This document shows positions 1-12,515 of a stretch of DNA of 64,000 bases, one piece after another. The first letter of the stretch is position 1, and every line of letters begins with the position of its first letter. A program made the position numbers and the translations under genes. The DNA is taken from contig JAMJFZ010004031.1 of the NCBI GenBank assembly GCA_026225945.1, positions 8,446,001 to 8,510,000 of the forward strand, in the 5' to 3' direction. The stretch is from Cricetomys ansorgei (taxonomy: Eukaryota; Chordata; Mammalia; Rodentia; Nesomyidae). The notes beneath the pieces were generated by a model. It was not told where the DNA came from. It ran no database searches and saw only the letters and a list, made by a program, of their open reading frames with translations.

Positions 1-300
1 ACCTCGCCTCTCTGTTAATGTCAAGTACTGGCTTTCCCAGAAACCTCTGTTTAATGTCAAGTACTCACTTTCCCAGAAATGTTTTCTCAGAACATTTAAT
101 GAGCCAATTCTTTACTCTGATTCTGACCAGAGAGATCCCCTGCTTCCTTTAAAAACCTTTATGGCCAGCTTTCTGGGTCGTCTGCCATCTTACATGGTGC
201 CTGACCTGAGCATGCTGGTTTGTTCTGCTGAATAAAAGTGCCTTTGCTTTTTGCATAGGTGGTCTTGCTGGTCTTTGGGGGGCAAATTTTGGACTCAACA
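1..300 (+). mobile_element. Partial LTR-like element
   Basis: The segment has an LTR-like layout: a polyadenylation signal (aataaaag near 231), a T-rich region after it and an end at ...ctcaaca. A unit of about 33 bp (taatgtcaagtactggct, then ttcccagaaa) is tandemly duplicated at about 16-48 and 50-81, as often seen in U3 regions. The 5' side is cut by the window edge. The family is not identified. Confidence 0.45.
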
Positions 301-366
301 TAGGCATCTCTGTAGAAGTCCTTCAGGGAAGTTAAATGAGAATGCCATGTTTGTTAACTGGGAATG

Positions 367-367
<1 letters not shown>

Positions 368-458
<91 letters not shown>
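368..458. repeat. (TG)n(GA)n compound microsatellite
   Basis: About 43 bp of alternating TG passes directly into about 48 bp of GA without interruption. Confidence 0.98.
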
Positions 459-465
<7 letters not shown>

Positions 466-599
466 AGCAAATTTTGATTGTCCTGGAATTAAAATTTATT
501 TTCAAAAAGACAAATCGACTGAATGCTCTCAGTATGATATATGTGATCAGAAGCTAATTGTAAAGGAAGCTCTCACTTTAGTCTCTGCTGACATTTTTT

Positions 600-742
600 T
601 TAGATGTACATATTTTATGTTTATGTGAATGTTCTGTCTGCATGCATGTGTGTGCACCACATGTATGCCTGGTGCCTGTAGACATCAACAGAGGACCACT
701 GATCTCTTCAAACTGAAGTTACAGATGGTTGTGAGCTGCTTA
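600..742 (-). mobile_element. B2/B3 SINE fragment, antisense
   Basis: The stretch reads as a reverse-oriented B2-family body: tgcatgcatgtgtgtgcacc, then catgtatgcctggtgcc and gttacagatggttgtgagct. It is diverged and lacks the promoter end. Confidence 0.65.
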
Positions 743-1364
743 AATATGCTTAAATTCTGTGCCGTCTCCAGCCTCTTTCCTGACATTTTTATCTTTATTC
801 TAAAGAATATGAGAGGGCAGTCTGATGGTCAGAGCCCATCTTCTACCTTCTTCAGTGTCTTAGATTTTCAGCTGTCATCAACACCACTGCCATAATTTTA
901 ACTATTTATCCTCATTTTTTTTTTACTCATATCAAAAATTTAATGTTTCATTTTAAAATTTGCCTTTTGTTCTGGTATCATGTAAAAGAGCAAAAAGAAT
1001 GGTTGTAATAACTGATGGCTGTGATCTGTGTGCAACATGTAAAGGAACAATGATGACACACATCTGTCCTTCAGGGTCCCGTTCTATACATAGCCTAATC
1101 TTTGGAGATAGAAGTTGGGAATATGTACAGTTACAGAAAGGTAATGTTTTTGTTAAGAAAAGACTTTTAACTTTTCATACCCATTTTTGTCGATGTTTCC
1201 TATTTTAACATCACTCTCTCCACTTAGACATTTTTTCCTTTGCTGTTCTACTCATGAAAACCAGAGGCATTCTTCAGACTGTGTATCTTCTCTTGTAGAT
1301 GTATGTATCTGATTCATGCATAAAAAGAGGAAGCAGATGCACTGTTGTGATCATAGGCCATGAA

Positions 1365-1432
1365 GAGTCTGAGGCAGGAGTTCTGGAGTTCTGGGCTAGC
1401 CTGGATTACTTGGTGAAACTGTCTTAAAAGGA
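1365..1432 (+). mobile_element. B1 SINE fragment
   Basis: Recognisable B1 right-half motifs are present: gaggcaggagttctggagtt, then ctgggctagcctggatta and gaaactgtcttaaaa. The left end is missing. Confidence 0.55.
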
Positions 1433-1875
1433 GGGACACAAATTATTCATCTTTTAATTTTGGTCTCCAAAAGCTACCTCTGTATTTTGGACTAATTTAA
1501 AGCAGTTGTAAGAAATTTGGCAGAAACAGACTCCTTGAGCATGCTTCCTAGGCAATAATAGTTGGAAAGAGATGGCATAGCAAAGTAAGTTTTGTTTTTA
1601 ACCAGGTTGGTATAACGTAGGGAATGCACTTTGCTGTTATCTTGAGACATCTCAATCAGAGGATCTTGCTGAGGCTGAACTGGTGTAGCTTTTCTCAGTC
1701 TCTCTAAATGGTTCTCCTTGATGTGGCTAAGGGATGCTTCTTTAATCTCACATGAAGTGACAACGCCCCTAGGAACTTTGTCTACCACAATATGTAAATG
1801 AAGCAAAATTATTGAACTTTCTGTGTAAAATCATGACTCATTCCTACTTTGAAAATTATTTCTGTGAGCTGTGAT

Positions 1876-1990
1876 TCCTTCCTTCCTTCCTTCCTTCCCT
1901 TTTTTCTTTTTTTCCCTTTTTTTCTTTTTTTGAGATAACCTTCTGCTTCAGTCTAAGTGCTGGAATTATAGGCATGAGCCACCACATCTA
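1876..1990 (-). mobile_element. (TTCC)n plus truncated antisense B1
   Basis: A (TTCC)n run at 1876-1899 and a T-rich tail precede tgagataaccttctgc and gtgctggaattataggcatg, an antisense B1 with an internal deletion. Confidence 0.6.
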
Positions 1991-2035
1991 GATCTTTGAT
2001 TTTTATTGGTTGATGTGAGTCTTACATTCTTTATT

Positions 2036-2214
2036 TTATTTGTGTGTGTAAATGTGTGCTTGTGAGTTTCATGTGCACACCATGGCACACATGTGGAGGT
2101 CAGAGAACAACTTGTGGGAATCAGTACTAACCTTCTACCATGTTTTGGGGATCAAACTCTGGTCCTCAGTCATGGTGGCAAATGACTTTACCTGCTTAGC
2201 CATCTCGCTGGCCT
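2036..2214 (-). mobile_element. B3 SINE, antisense
   Basis: Characteristic reverse-oriented B3 motifs occur in order: ggaggtcagagaacaacttg, ggggatcaaactctggtcct, and the A/B-box end at acctgcttagccatctcgct followed by ggcc. Confidence 0.8.
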
Positions 2215-5171
2215 AATTGTTACTCTTAAATGAAAGGAAGAAAGTAACATGGCAGGGTGACCATGTTTAACATTGAAAAATCCTGTTAAATTATGTCTGA
2301 CAAAATTATAATTTATTCCTCTTTTGATTTTGTGTGTGTGTGTTAAAGGCAGGTACTTCATGTAAAATGAATGCTTTGTGACAACACTAAAAACTCATGC
2401 AATAACACTTTCAAAGGCTGAATGTTAGAGGATGTGCAGTAGATTTCAGCTAAGTTATAAGTAGTCAAAACCATCTGAGTTTAAAAACATAAGCTGAGAC
2501 GAAATGAAAATGTACACGCCTTTCGCCGTCAGACAATCTTGTGTAGCTCAGGCCCACCTCGGACTCTGTACCAGTTCCCAGGCATCTGGCCTCCATAGTG
2601 GTGGGATTAGAGAGGGGAGGGAATGCCTCTTCCACTGTAGAGCACACTGCACTAGCATTGGAAGAATGGCTTTGCATCCAAGAACACCTAAGAAGATTTC
2701 ATATTTGTAGATAGCTTTTTTTTTCTTTCCCCAAAGAACGAAAATGCCTCTGTGTGTTTTGACTGGTTATTTTTAATTGGGGAAAGTGTGTGTTTGTTGA
2801 GAGCGATGCTGTCAGTTGTGATTTGTGGAGGAGGCCAGTGAGTCAGGGCCAGTGCATGGTGTGGCCCACAGCCCCATCACTGTTCTTCATCCAGCTGAGC
2901 TGAAAACTATTCCTTTCTCTTTCCTGACTTCACCTTTCACTTTGAGACTGATATACTTCTTGATGTAAGGCAAGACAGCAAAGATTGTAGTCCAAGAACT
3001 GTCATTACTAGAATAGATGTTTCTGGCCACTAACTTGATGTTCTGAAAACTGAATGGGTGCCCTGGGCTCTTTAAGCAGCTATGCTCCTTCCTGCTGTCC
3101 TGTTCCTGACATCAGCACTCACCTTCAGCCTATACTGCATGTTCCTCCTGTTTGCACCTTTGATGTAGATCTTGTCCCCAGCTCCATAATGGGTGTGAAT
3201 TACTTTGGTAGAGGTGACTTTAGGATTGCAGTGGCTTGGTTAGATGGAACAGACAACAGGTGAGTGCTGTAAATGGCCATCTAAGGATTACCCTTGGTTG
3301 AGTAGTTTCCCTGAAGATCTGTATGGCATGATAGTAAAGCTGAGGTGTGAATAATACCATGTTGATTCTGTACATAGCCTGAAATATTTTAATTTGTAGT
3401 CTGGGAATCTTAAAGGGTAAGACGGAATGTAGGACAAATATTTGATGAAGGAATTGTACTGTAAGAGAAAAGAAAGCAGTTTCATTTAAAGGGTAAGACA
3501 TTACTAAGGGTTTATGGAAGGTGGTGTAAGAAGCAAATCCATGCTAAAAAGACACAGCATATGAGGTTAGTGGAAGGTATTGATGGTTACATTGAGAAAA
3601 GGAAGCCAACACATAATTTTGCTTTTGAGTAGCTCCGGAGCTGTGGGTGTGTTTCTCTGTTTTCCAATTTGTTTACTTATCTGTTTGATGAATGTGCATT
3701 GGCTGCCTAATACGTACCAGGCAAGTATTAGTTTCTGCCTTTAAAGAGTTCATATTTACAATAGGGAAAACAGGTACCAAAAAGTGTATATAATATGCCA
3801 TGTGTCAGGACTGTGGGAGAGGAAAGCAGAGTGAGAGGCTCAGGTGTTCTGTCTCAGCAGTCAGAGAAGGCTGTAGCAGCACGTGCCAGCCAGGCAGCCA
3901 ACTACGGTATTACTAACAACCAGGAGATGTTTCTAAATTATTAGGCATAATTAGAGAATAATCTCTACTTCATTAAACTGTTGTTCATTTTTGTTACAGC
4001 TCTACAAAGGAATTGCACATAAATTAACCTGTTTGTTCATGTTTTACCTCCACAGTAGGGAACATAATCCAATTGAATAGGAATTCCATATCAAAATGGC
4101 TGACTCAATTTTTCAGGGCTCTGAAAGTAAAAACAATATAATCTTTTTGTCATAGTAAGCATACAGGCTACATGCCTTGTTAGTTTTCATGTGACTTTTA
4201 CTATACATGTTTAAACATATTTCGTGTGGATTAGAGGCTTTTATTTCTGTTACTTATTAACATTTCTTATTTGTCCAGAAAGAATTTGAGGTGACTCACA
4301 AGATATGGTTTAGAAGCTAGAAAACAGTTTGTGGGGGAATTCACTTTTCTACACTTTGTGTCATTAGTTTGTCTCCCTCCCCGAGTTGTTCCCCTCTTCT
4401 TACGCTCATGGTCTGCTGACACATAAGAAAGGCTTCTCTCGACTTCAGTACCCTTGTAATGATCACAGATTATCAGTATTTCTCCATTACTGTTTCAGGG
4501 TACAAGGAAGTTGGACATAGTCGAGAGAGTGAGGCTGATGGGCAGTGATAATTACAGGGACACAAAAAGGGACAGGAGCCCATCACCCTAGGTTTGGTTG
4601 AAGTCTCTCAGTTGGTGTGGATCAAGAACTTAACACAATTAACGACATTTGCTAAGGCTGCTGGCTCTGTTCCTTTTATATAGAGATAGCTTCGAGTAAG
4701 AATATTGACATTCTTAAGGCCTCCGCTCCCAGCTGTTGACCTGTAGGTTTCTAGGACTTGCACCAGAAACACCATGAACAGCTAAAGACACATGGCAATC
4801 TTCTTGTGCAACCCTTGTGGCACATGGCTTATCAGCTTGTCATCCCATCCAAGGTACCACTGGAGTTGCCCTACACTCTCAGTTATCATAAGAGAGAGAG
4901 AGAGAGAATTCCTAATAGTCCTTTGGGATGTAACTTGAGAGCCAACAAATTTGTATATATGGATATTGCTAAAATACTTATCTGTGACTCTCCTGAAAGA
5001 AGTCCACACCCATGCTCTTGGGTGTGCTTTATTTTCCTAACTCTCTTTCTGCTAACCTTCATGCTTAAATCTGTGTCAAAAATCTCATTTTAAGAAACTC
5101 TAACTCTGCTTTGTGCTTTTTGGTTCTGACGTTCTTTTCTGAGGTGAACTCTAGGATTTGGCTTTACTTAA

Positions 5172-5290
5172 GTCAGGTTCTCAACCTGTGGGTTTCTCAA
5201 CCCTATGTGTCAATCCTTTTGTAATAGTGGAGAAAGATGTTTTATATCCTACAATACAACAACGTATAACCAAGAAACACGTGTACTGAG
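5172..5290 (-). mobile_element. hAT-type DNA transposon fragment
   Basis: The stretch ggttctcaacctgtgggttt matches the terminal inverted repeat of rodent hAT-Charlie-like non-autonomous elements. Only one end is visible. Confidence 0.5.
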
Positions 5291-5547
5291 AGTTAGAGGG
5301 TGGTGATAGGGAATTATCAAGAGGAGACATCAAGGATAGGGGGAGAAATCCTTGCTGACCTAATCTAATGGGGTTCTTTTTGAGAGTAGTTGGAGGTGAC
5401 TGGATATCTACGATAACAAGACTGATCAGACACCACAGGTGGAAGGAACTAGCTAGCAGGGACGGTAGGTTTGCTTCTTGCTAAGTTGGACTATGCTGGC
5501 CTGGCAAGAACTGTGCCTAAGGAGAAGGCCTGTCTGAGGGCCTCGAG

Positions 5548-5673
5548 CAGTGGTCCTCAACCTTCCTGATGCTGCAACCCTTAAGACAGTTCCTCCCTCA
5601 GGTTGTGATGTCTCCCATCCCATTGAAAATATGTGTTTCCCAATAGTGGCAACTCACAGGTTGAGAACCACTG
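5548..5673. mobile_element. Short hAT-type element with both terminal inverted repeats
   Basis: It begins cagtggtcctcaacctt and ends aggttgagaaccactg, imperfect inverted complements typical of hAT-Charlie-like MITEs. The body is only about 95 bp, an internally deleted copy. No clear 8-bp target duplication remains. Confidence 0.75.
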
Positions 5674-6144
5674 AAAGTTTGGTCAAGGAGAGCATCTTCT
5701 ACAAGCTCTCCTTCTATTCTGCTACTGTTTGGCTGGAAGTGCTTTGTCAATAGCCGCATTCAGTGGTCTCTTCTCAGTTCTCCTGTTGATCTCTCTGCAG
5801 TATCTAATCGTTTCAGTGGTTTCTTGTGTTGTGGTCTGCTGCTGCTCTTTTTTCCCTGACTATTCTCCCTGCTGCAAGTGTATGTGTTCTTTAAGTGCTG
5901 CCCCTCCCATCTGCCTTGGAAGTCTGTGGCCTTCAGCAGGAGCAGTATGACTGAGTCCTGGCTCTCTAGCAGTGTCTTCCTGGACACTCCAAGTCCCTGT
6001 GTGTTTCGTTCCCAGAGCTTAGTGTTTATTCTTCTGTCCTTTCCTACCTCTAACTCCTGGCCATTTGCTAATTCTTGCAAAGGGCCTTTGCAAGGCTTTC
6101 ACGTTATGTGTGTACTCGCTCTTGTGCTTTCTCCCCACCTTCTC

Positions 6145-6436
6145 TGTGGGTGTCTGTACATGTGCTTGTGTGTGCAGGTGGAAGCCAGAGGTCAAACTTA
6201 GATGTCTTCCTCAATAGCTTTTCATCTTATGTTTTAAGACAGCATTTCACTCAATTTGAAGTGTGTTTCAGCTAGACTGACTTGCCAGTGAGCTCCAGAG
6301 ATTAGTGTGCTCCTCACCACCACTGGGGTTACAGATAAATGCTACAGTGCCACTTTCTCTGTGACTAGTGGGCATCCAAACTCAGGTCCTCATGCATGGA
6401 GGGCAACATTTAAACTGAGCCATCTCCCAACCCCCA
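6145..6436 (-). mobile_element. B4-type composite SINE, antisense
   Basis: An antisense B1-like half (ttaagacagcatttcactca, then gagctccagagattagtgtg) is followed by the ID-like end (actcaggtcctcatgcatgg, then gagccatctcccaaccccc). The preceding TG-rich part with ccagaggtcaaac is the usual tail side. Confidence 0.7.
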
Positions 6437-6789
6437 TCTAGTATTTCTCTTTTCCCATCTATGGCTCTCCCCTTCATTTTGGGCCAGGCCAGACAACCCT
6501 CTCCACTCTCTAATACTCATCAAAAGTAGTCCCTCTGTCTTCTGAGTATTTTGTCATTTTACCCATGAGGCTATGGCATTTGGTAAAACACTGTCTCATA
6601 GTAGTTCTGTGTCTTGTCACACTCCCGCCTTTTTCTAGCACAGATTCCCTCTATGGTAAGCTTCCTTCTCCAATCCTTACTGTGTTTAAACTGGGCACAG
6701 TGCTTCAAGCTCAAAGTGCTTGTCGAGCAAACCAGGTAAGTAGTAAAATATGGGAATGCTTTTCTTTTTTAAGCTTAGTACATTTTATT

Positions 6790-6966
6790 TCCTTTTAAGT
6801 GTATATGTGTGTGTGCACACACACACACCATGGTACACGTGTAGAGGTCAGAGACCAGCTAAAAGGAATTGTTTATGTCATTCCACCATGTAGTTTCGGG
6901 GGATCAGCTTAGGTCATACGGCTTGGTGGCAGGCACCTTTACCAGCTGAGTTGTCTTGCTGGCCCA
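6790..6966 (-). mobile_element. B3 SINE, antisense
   Basis: Motifs gtgtagaggtcagagaccag and cagctgagttgtcttgctgg are present, with a short TG/CA run at about 6805-6828 on the tail side. Confidence 0.75.
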
Positions 6967-7594
6967 AACCGATGTACTTCTGTAGTTTGTGTTCAGGATT
7001 AAAATTCATGTTTTTGTCACTTTGTAATTTTAACTGAGTTAGAAATAGTCCATAGCTCAGAATGCTTATATATTTTTGTTGTTGACCAGTTACTTTATTT
7101 TCAGTCTTTAGAGGAAAGATACACGTATATTCTTGCAATTATGTGGTCTGTAAAGCGCACATGTATCTCTTACTATGAGACTGGTTGCTTTTGTCAGCCC
7201 AGTGGTTCAAGTTTATAGTGAAATGATAATTAGATTTACATTGTTTTATATCCGGAACAACCTCTTCACACTGAAAGCGGAGGACAGAGATTGGTATCTG
7301 CACACAGGATTGGCATTCCAGGCTGACTACCTGGCCTCTTCAGGGCTGCTGTGTGTCCAGTGTTCCATTGGAAATGAAATTTCCTGCAGGGGAGAGAGAT
7401 GGGGGAAGCTTTGTTCTCCATTCTTTCAGAGCTGTGGAGGCTGTTCACAGTGGCAGTGAAGGGGAAGACCTTCCTCTCTGAGTCTCCCTTTCAGACCTGG
7501 TAAGTTACCAGGTTCAGAAGGCATTTGCAGACTAGTCCTCTACCTAAAAACTGGGTTGTCAGTAGGTTTTGTTTTCTTTTTGTTTTTTCTTTCT

Positions 7595-7735
7595 GTTTTT
7601 ACTTTGATAGCATCTCACTGTGTAACCCAGTTTAAGCCTTAAACTCTATGTAGCCCAGGCTGGACCAGAATTTATAATCCTCCTGCTTCTGCCTCCTGAG
7701 TGCTGCATCTACAACTGCACCACTGTGCTCAGGAG
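7595..7735 (-). mobile_element. Old B1-like SINE, antisense
   Basis: The order tagcatctcactgtgtaacc, tatgtagcccaggctggacc, cctgagtgctgcatctacaa follows an antisense B1. Divergence is high. Confidence 0.6.
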
Positions 7736-7819
7736 AAGACAATAAGCAGTAGACCTCCAAGCTCACACAATTGTTTTAGAATGTACTAGAATATTTTAAG
7801 TTGTGGTCCCTAAAGAAAG

Positions 7820-7975
7820 TAAACCCAGTAGCCAGACATGGTAGTGCACAGCTGATGCAACCCCAGCACTTGAGACATAGAATCAGTGCAGTCTGGAGTT
7901 CGAGGTCTTGCTCAGCTGCATAGTGAGGCCAGTGTACCTCACAGAAGACCATGTCAAAAAGCAAAGGGGGCATTC
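7820..7975 (+). mobile_element. B1-like SINE
   Basis: It reads agccagacatggtagtgcac, caaccccagcacttgag and gtctggagttcgaggtcttg in sense B1 order, ending in an A-rich segment. Confidence 0.65.
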
Positions 7976-8167
7976 AGTGGCTTATAGGACATTCAATGTA
8001 TTGCCTTCCAGCATGTCATTTAATAGTGAGACTATTGAAGCTGCCTTTGCCACTTCTCTACACTGTTTTGGAGCTTGGTACTGTTTTGGTTGTTTGATGG
8101 CATTTGTTAATTCCTCAAGGTCTCAGAAATGTTTATGGTGTGTGGTATGGCCTATCCAGTTAAAGAA

Positions 8168-8284
8168 GAGAACCTTTATCCCAGCATTCTGGAGACAAAG
8201 GCAGGCAGGTCTCTGAGATCAAGACCTGCTTGGTCTACAAAACAAGTTTCAGGACATCCAGGGCTACACGGAGAAACCCTGTTT

Positions 8285-8321
<37 letters not shown>

Positions 8322-8331
8322 GGGGGGGGGG
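8168..8331 (+). mobile_element. B1 SINE with (CA)n(G)n tail
   Basis: The B1 body reads cctttatcccagcattctgg, tgcttggtctacaaaacaag and cacggagaaaccctgttttg. Its A-tail runs into (CA)15 at 8290-8319 and then about 12 consecutive G. Confidence 0.85.
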
Positions 8332-8758
8332 AGAAGGAGGAGAGAACCTTTAAAAAACAAAATCCATACTTTTTCCTCATTGTAGTGTTTAAAAGTTAAT
8401 CCTAGATTTTAAAGTTATGTTCCTTGACAAAAACCAGATCCTCTAGACTTGTTATTTTATTATTTTTTGTTACTTTATTTATTCTTTCAATTGAAATCAT
8501 AAGGATAAATTATCTCAAATGAACAAGAAGAAGGAGCAAGATGGACCACTAATACAGTAGGAAAAGGGAGGATGCAGGTGCTGTTGCTGTACGGAGACTG
8601 GCACTTTAAGGCCTGCCTGGCATGTTGAGTTTTCCAGACAGATGGAAGTGGTACTTTTGCTTTGCCTCTCCTGTTGCTTTCCTAGCTCTGTCCAGACAGG
8701 GGAGCTCTGAGCTTTTGCTCTCTCTAGTCTCCTTTGTCTCCACTCTCCTGGCCCCTCC

Positions 8759-8759
8759 C

Positions 8760-8809
<50 letters not shown>
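8759..8809. repeat. (CA)n microsatellite
   Basis: About 50 bp of uninterrupted alternating AC, followed by gtgcacacac. Confidence 0.98.
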
Positions 8810-8812
<3 letters not shown>

Positions 8813-9139
8813 ACACACAGGTGTCCAACTTCCAGAGGGGTTGGTGGGAAAAGCAGTAATGGTACACAGTCCCCAGCCCTTGTTTCTTTGAAATGTGACC
8901 ACACACCCTCTTAATGTTGTGCGATTTCACTTTTCTAATCAAGACAGGCATTTGAAATTTGACTACAATTTTTTGAAATAACTTTTAATTAAAAATTATA
9001 AGATTTCAGCAGGTAACATCTAGTATTTTCTAATCTTATTAATAAGCTGTTCTCCATTATCAGATGAGGAAGGAAAATTAATGCAATTTAATTGGGTTAA
9101 TATTAAATAACTTAAAAAAGATATGCCCTAAAACCATTT

Positions 9140-9332
9140 TCTTATAGGCAAGTTTAGCTAGTTTGGCTAGACAGGATGGTCATTGAGCTCCAGGGGTCCT
9201 GCCTTTGCCCCTTCTGGGGTTACAGACACATGCCACTATGCCTGTCCTTCCATGTGTGTGCTGGATATCTGAACTTAGGCACTCATGCTTAGGCCGCAGG
9301 CACTTACCAATAGTCGTCTCCCCCATCCTTGC
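9140..9332 (-). mobile_element. B4-type SINE, antisense
   Basis: Motifs cattgagctccaggggtcct, ggggttacagacacatgcca and acttaggcactcatgcttag are in the order of an antisense B4. Confidence 0.65.
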
Positions 9333-9364
9333 TATGTATTTTCAGCTGACATCTTTCACATGAA

Positions 9365-9432
9365 AACAAACTTATTATTTTGGATAGTGCCAGTGATCAA
9401 ACCTAGGGACTGGGCTTGTTAGGCAAGGTACA
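9365..9432 (-). mobile_element. ID/B4 end fragment, antisense
   Basis: Short stretch gtgatcaaacctagggac then ttgttaggcaaggtacatg, the ID-derived end of a B4 family member. Confidence 0.45.
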
Positions 9433-9654
9433 TGTTCGTAAAATCCAAACAAGCTGTGGTAATACTGTTGAACCGCATGGTCTCCAAATTAAGAGGCCAC
9501 ACTGTACAGTGGGTGGACCTCATTCACTCTTGTGAGAAAATGTGGCTGCTTTTTAAGTTAAAGACAAGGATCTGGGATGTCTATTCTATTCCGCGGTGTG
9601 TGTGTATGTGTTTGTGTCTAGTGTTTATATGCTATATGACATGTCTTTTATGAC

Positions 9655-9722
9655 ATGTCAAACCCAGGCCTCATGACTCTAGGCAAGCACCTTGCATTAC
9701 CACTGAGCTGGGACCCCAGCCC
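9655..9722 (-). mobile_element. ID/B4 end fragment, antisense
   Basis: It reads aaacccaggcctcatgactc and ctgagctgggaccccagccc, a typical antisense ID/B4 end. Confidence 0.6.
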
Positions 9723-9888
9723 ACTTGAATAGTCTAACTCATTAACTTCTGCTTCTCAGACACATGTACAAAGGTCATGAACTTACCTGTTCATTCATCC
9801 CATTGTATTTTAGATTCTTGATAACTTCTTTTGGTTTGGTTTTCATGAAAAGCCCCCTTTCCCTTTAAAAAAAATTTTTTTTTATTAT

Positions 9889-9920
9889 TTTGTGTGTGTG
9901 TATGTGTGTGGGGGGGGGGA
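9889..9920. repeat. (TG)n followed by a G run
   Basis: Short TG microsatellite with one TA interruption, ending in about nine consecutive G. Confidence 0.85.
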
Positions 9921-10125
9921 CAGTGTTCTATAGGTTTGTTATATCATAAAATTGGGAGAATTACTCTAACTTCTCCACTAACTAGATGCTTTTTAAAGTC
10001 CATTTGTTCTACAAGTCTCAACTTTATTACCCAGCCTAACTTCTGAAGGTAAGGATTAGATGTTGTGGTATGACTAAATATTCCAAGTTCTTTAGAAGGA
10101 TCTTACTTAAACCCATAAATGTACT

Positions 10126-10262
10126 GGGTATAGTAGTACATGGCTATAATCCCAATAGCTGGGAGGCTGAGACAGGAAGATTGGCAGACGGTTGAGGCCA
10201 GCCTGGGAAACGTAATGAGTTCCAGGGCAGCCTGGGCCGAAGTAAGACCCCGTCTCAACACT
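10126..10262 (+). mobile_element. Old B1-type SINE
   Basis: It has the order ggctataatcccaatagctg, ggccagcctgggaaacgtaa, agaccccgtctcaac. The wording is close to the 7SL-like ancestral B1 forms. Confidence 0.75.
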
Positions 10263-12399
10263 CTCATCCCACAAATGTAGTTTATTGTAGTTATTGACAT
10301 AAGGTCCTGGTAAAGTTAACCTCTTGATTTAAGTTACAGTAACATTTTGGTTATTTGGAACCTTGTAAACATTTATTAACAATTGGTTCTGGAAACTCTG
10401 AAATAAATGAAAACAATTTCTAGGATGCCCACAAGGTGGCACTTGTCACCCTGCTTCCTCTTTCCCTCCAGCTTAAGGAGATTCAGCAAAATGTAAGAAG
10501 TTTGAATCTTAAATTTAGAACTTGGAAAAGTGTTCATTTCTAGAGGGGAGCCAGTTCTTCTGTTGAAGAAGTTAAGGTTATTTTGAAAGCTCAGTGGGAT
10601 CAGTAGACTAGAAAGGGCTGCTCTGTTAATTGTATTTGCCCTGTAAATACCTTAAAAAGAAAGTAGAGGCTTATTCTTGTACCTATTTAATATATATAAC
10701 CTATTGTAAAATGGAAGATATTTACAAAAATACATCACATCTACATTATTAATGGAATATATAATATTCTGGAGCCTCTCAAAATATAATATATCAGTAA
10801 TAGCCTTACTAAAATGACAACTCCACAGGAGCCACACTGCCAGCCCAATTTCCTTGTGAAAAGGCACTGTCTTCCTGTATCATAATGGTATCTTCAGTTA
10901 ACCAAATCCAAGTTTTAGACATCAGCCTTTACAGAGTAAACAGGACTGGCCAAAAGGTGGATCTGGATGGACAGACCTGAATGGACATTGATAATCCACA
11001 TATGTTTCATAGAAGATTTTTTTCTCTCCTCCACACTGTGTTTATTTTAACTTTTCTTTTTAAAATAGGGACTACAAAGTACTCTAGCCACAGTATGTTA
11101 TAGATATTTTAATTTAGTGATACTTCTGATGGGCTCCTGTATTATGGTTGGTATCACTAATAAATATGCTTCATTGTAAGAAAGCATGGGAAATGAGGAT
11201 AGGAAATATTGGTATACAAGACATGTAATCTACATGTCTAGTTTCTAGTAATCTTAAAATTATGGCATTTATAAGGACACTGGACACTAGCAATTATTTC
11301 CAGGTAATTGTGTTATTTTATATTTAAAAGCAAGAAAGTTTAGTTGGAATATGATATGGAATTTCTAATTCTGTTACTTAGGAGTTCCTAATTCTAATTC
11401 TAATTGAGATTTGCTAAGTGGAACAATAATGGTGTCAACAAGAATGTATTGATCATAATATAAATTAGTCCAGGCTCCTTTTTGCCTCTTGTGTGTAACA
11501 CTTAATTGATACCATTTTACCTGTTTACTATTTACATGAACAGTATTCTGTGTGAAGGGAATGATGCTCGGCTGATGTTGAGATTGGTAGAGACGTTTTC
11601 ACTGTTGCGTATCTGTAGAAGCCTATCAGCAGTTTCCCTGGAAGGAGCACCATGTTCATAGAGGCTCAGGCAGGAAAGTACATTCAGTATACTTTAGAGC
11701 CGGAGCACTGCCTCATGGGGATGTTCTGAGTTTTCACTGCCTCTTTGTAAGGGAGGCAAGCAGTAGAAGCAAAGCTATAGAATAAGAGAGCAATAAAAGG
11801 AACTTTTTTGTTTCAGACTTTATCAGCTTTGCAAATATCTAAATGTAAGCCCCTAGCCAAATACTTTGGAGGGTTGTGAAAGTGCTCAGTTTCACCATTC
11901 TTAGGGAGGTTTGTGAAGAAGGAATCTATTATACATGAAGAAAGAATTGTAAAGCTTTCTTTTTCAGAACAATTGTTCCGTGTTCTGGCTGACTGTGCTC
12001 TGTGGGCAGGCTGCGCATGGGAAGCAGTCCTTTGTTAGCTTGCCCTTTCCTATGTCAAGGGCTCAGTGTTCCATTTCAGGTTAGTAACTGACATCTTATC
12101 ATTTTGGACAGGATCTCCTTTTAAGAGTTTGTAAAAACATCTTTTAAAGTTTTAATTTCCATCGACTTCATGTAAACATTGCATTTTAGCATTTCATTTC
12201 TGAACTAGGAACTAGAGAAATTCTGGTCAGAGGAATGCAGTTTGGAAACAGATGGGCGGTTTGCCAGCATCTGGGGCTTGTTTACCCATTGGTATCAGTT
12301 GAAAACTGAAATGATATTTTTTTATTTATAAAGAGACTTGGTTATTTTTCATTGATAAAATAAAAATCATGCTTTTAATTGTATCCATTTCCAGTTTGT

Positions 12400-12515
12400 T
12401 TTTTTTATTTTATTTTTATTATATTTATATTATATAAATTATATATATTATATACCTATTATATAATATACAAATAAATATTATAATATTTATATCATTT
12501 TATTTTTAATTTTTT
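12400..12515. repeat. AT-rich low-complexity block
   Basis: Nearly pure A/T with many short TATA/ATTATA palindromes. Confidence 0.9.

Noticed and set aside
8515..8951. Frames encoding Cys-Val or Thr-His repeats
   Set aside because: They translate the (CA)n microsatellite at 8759-8809.
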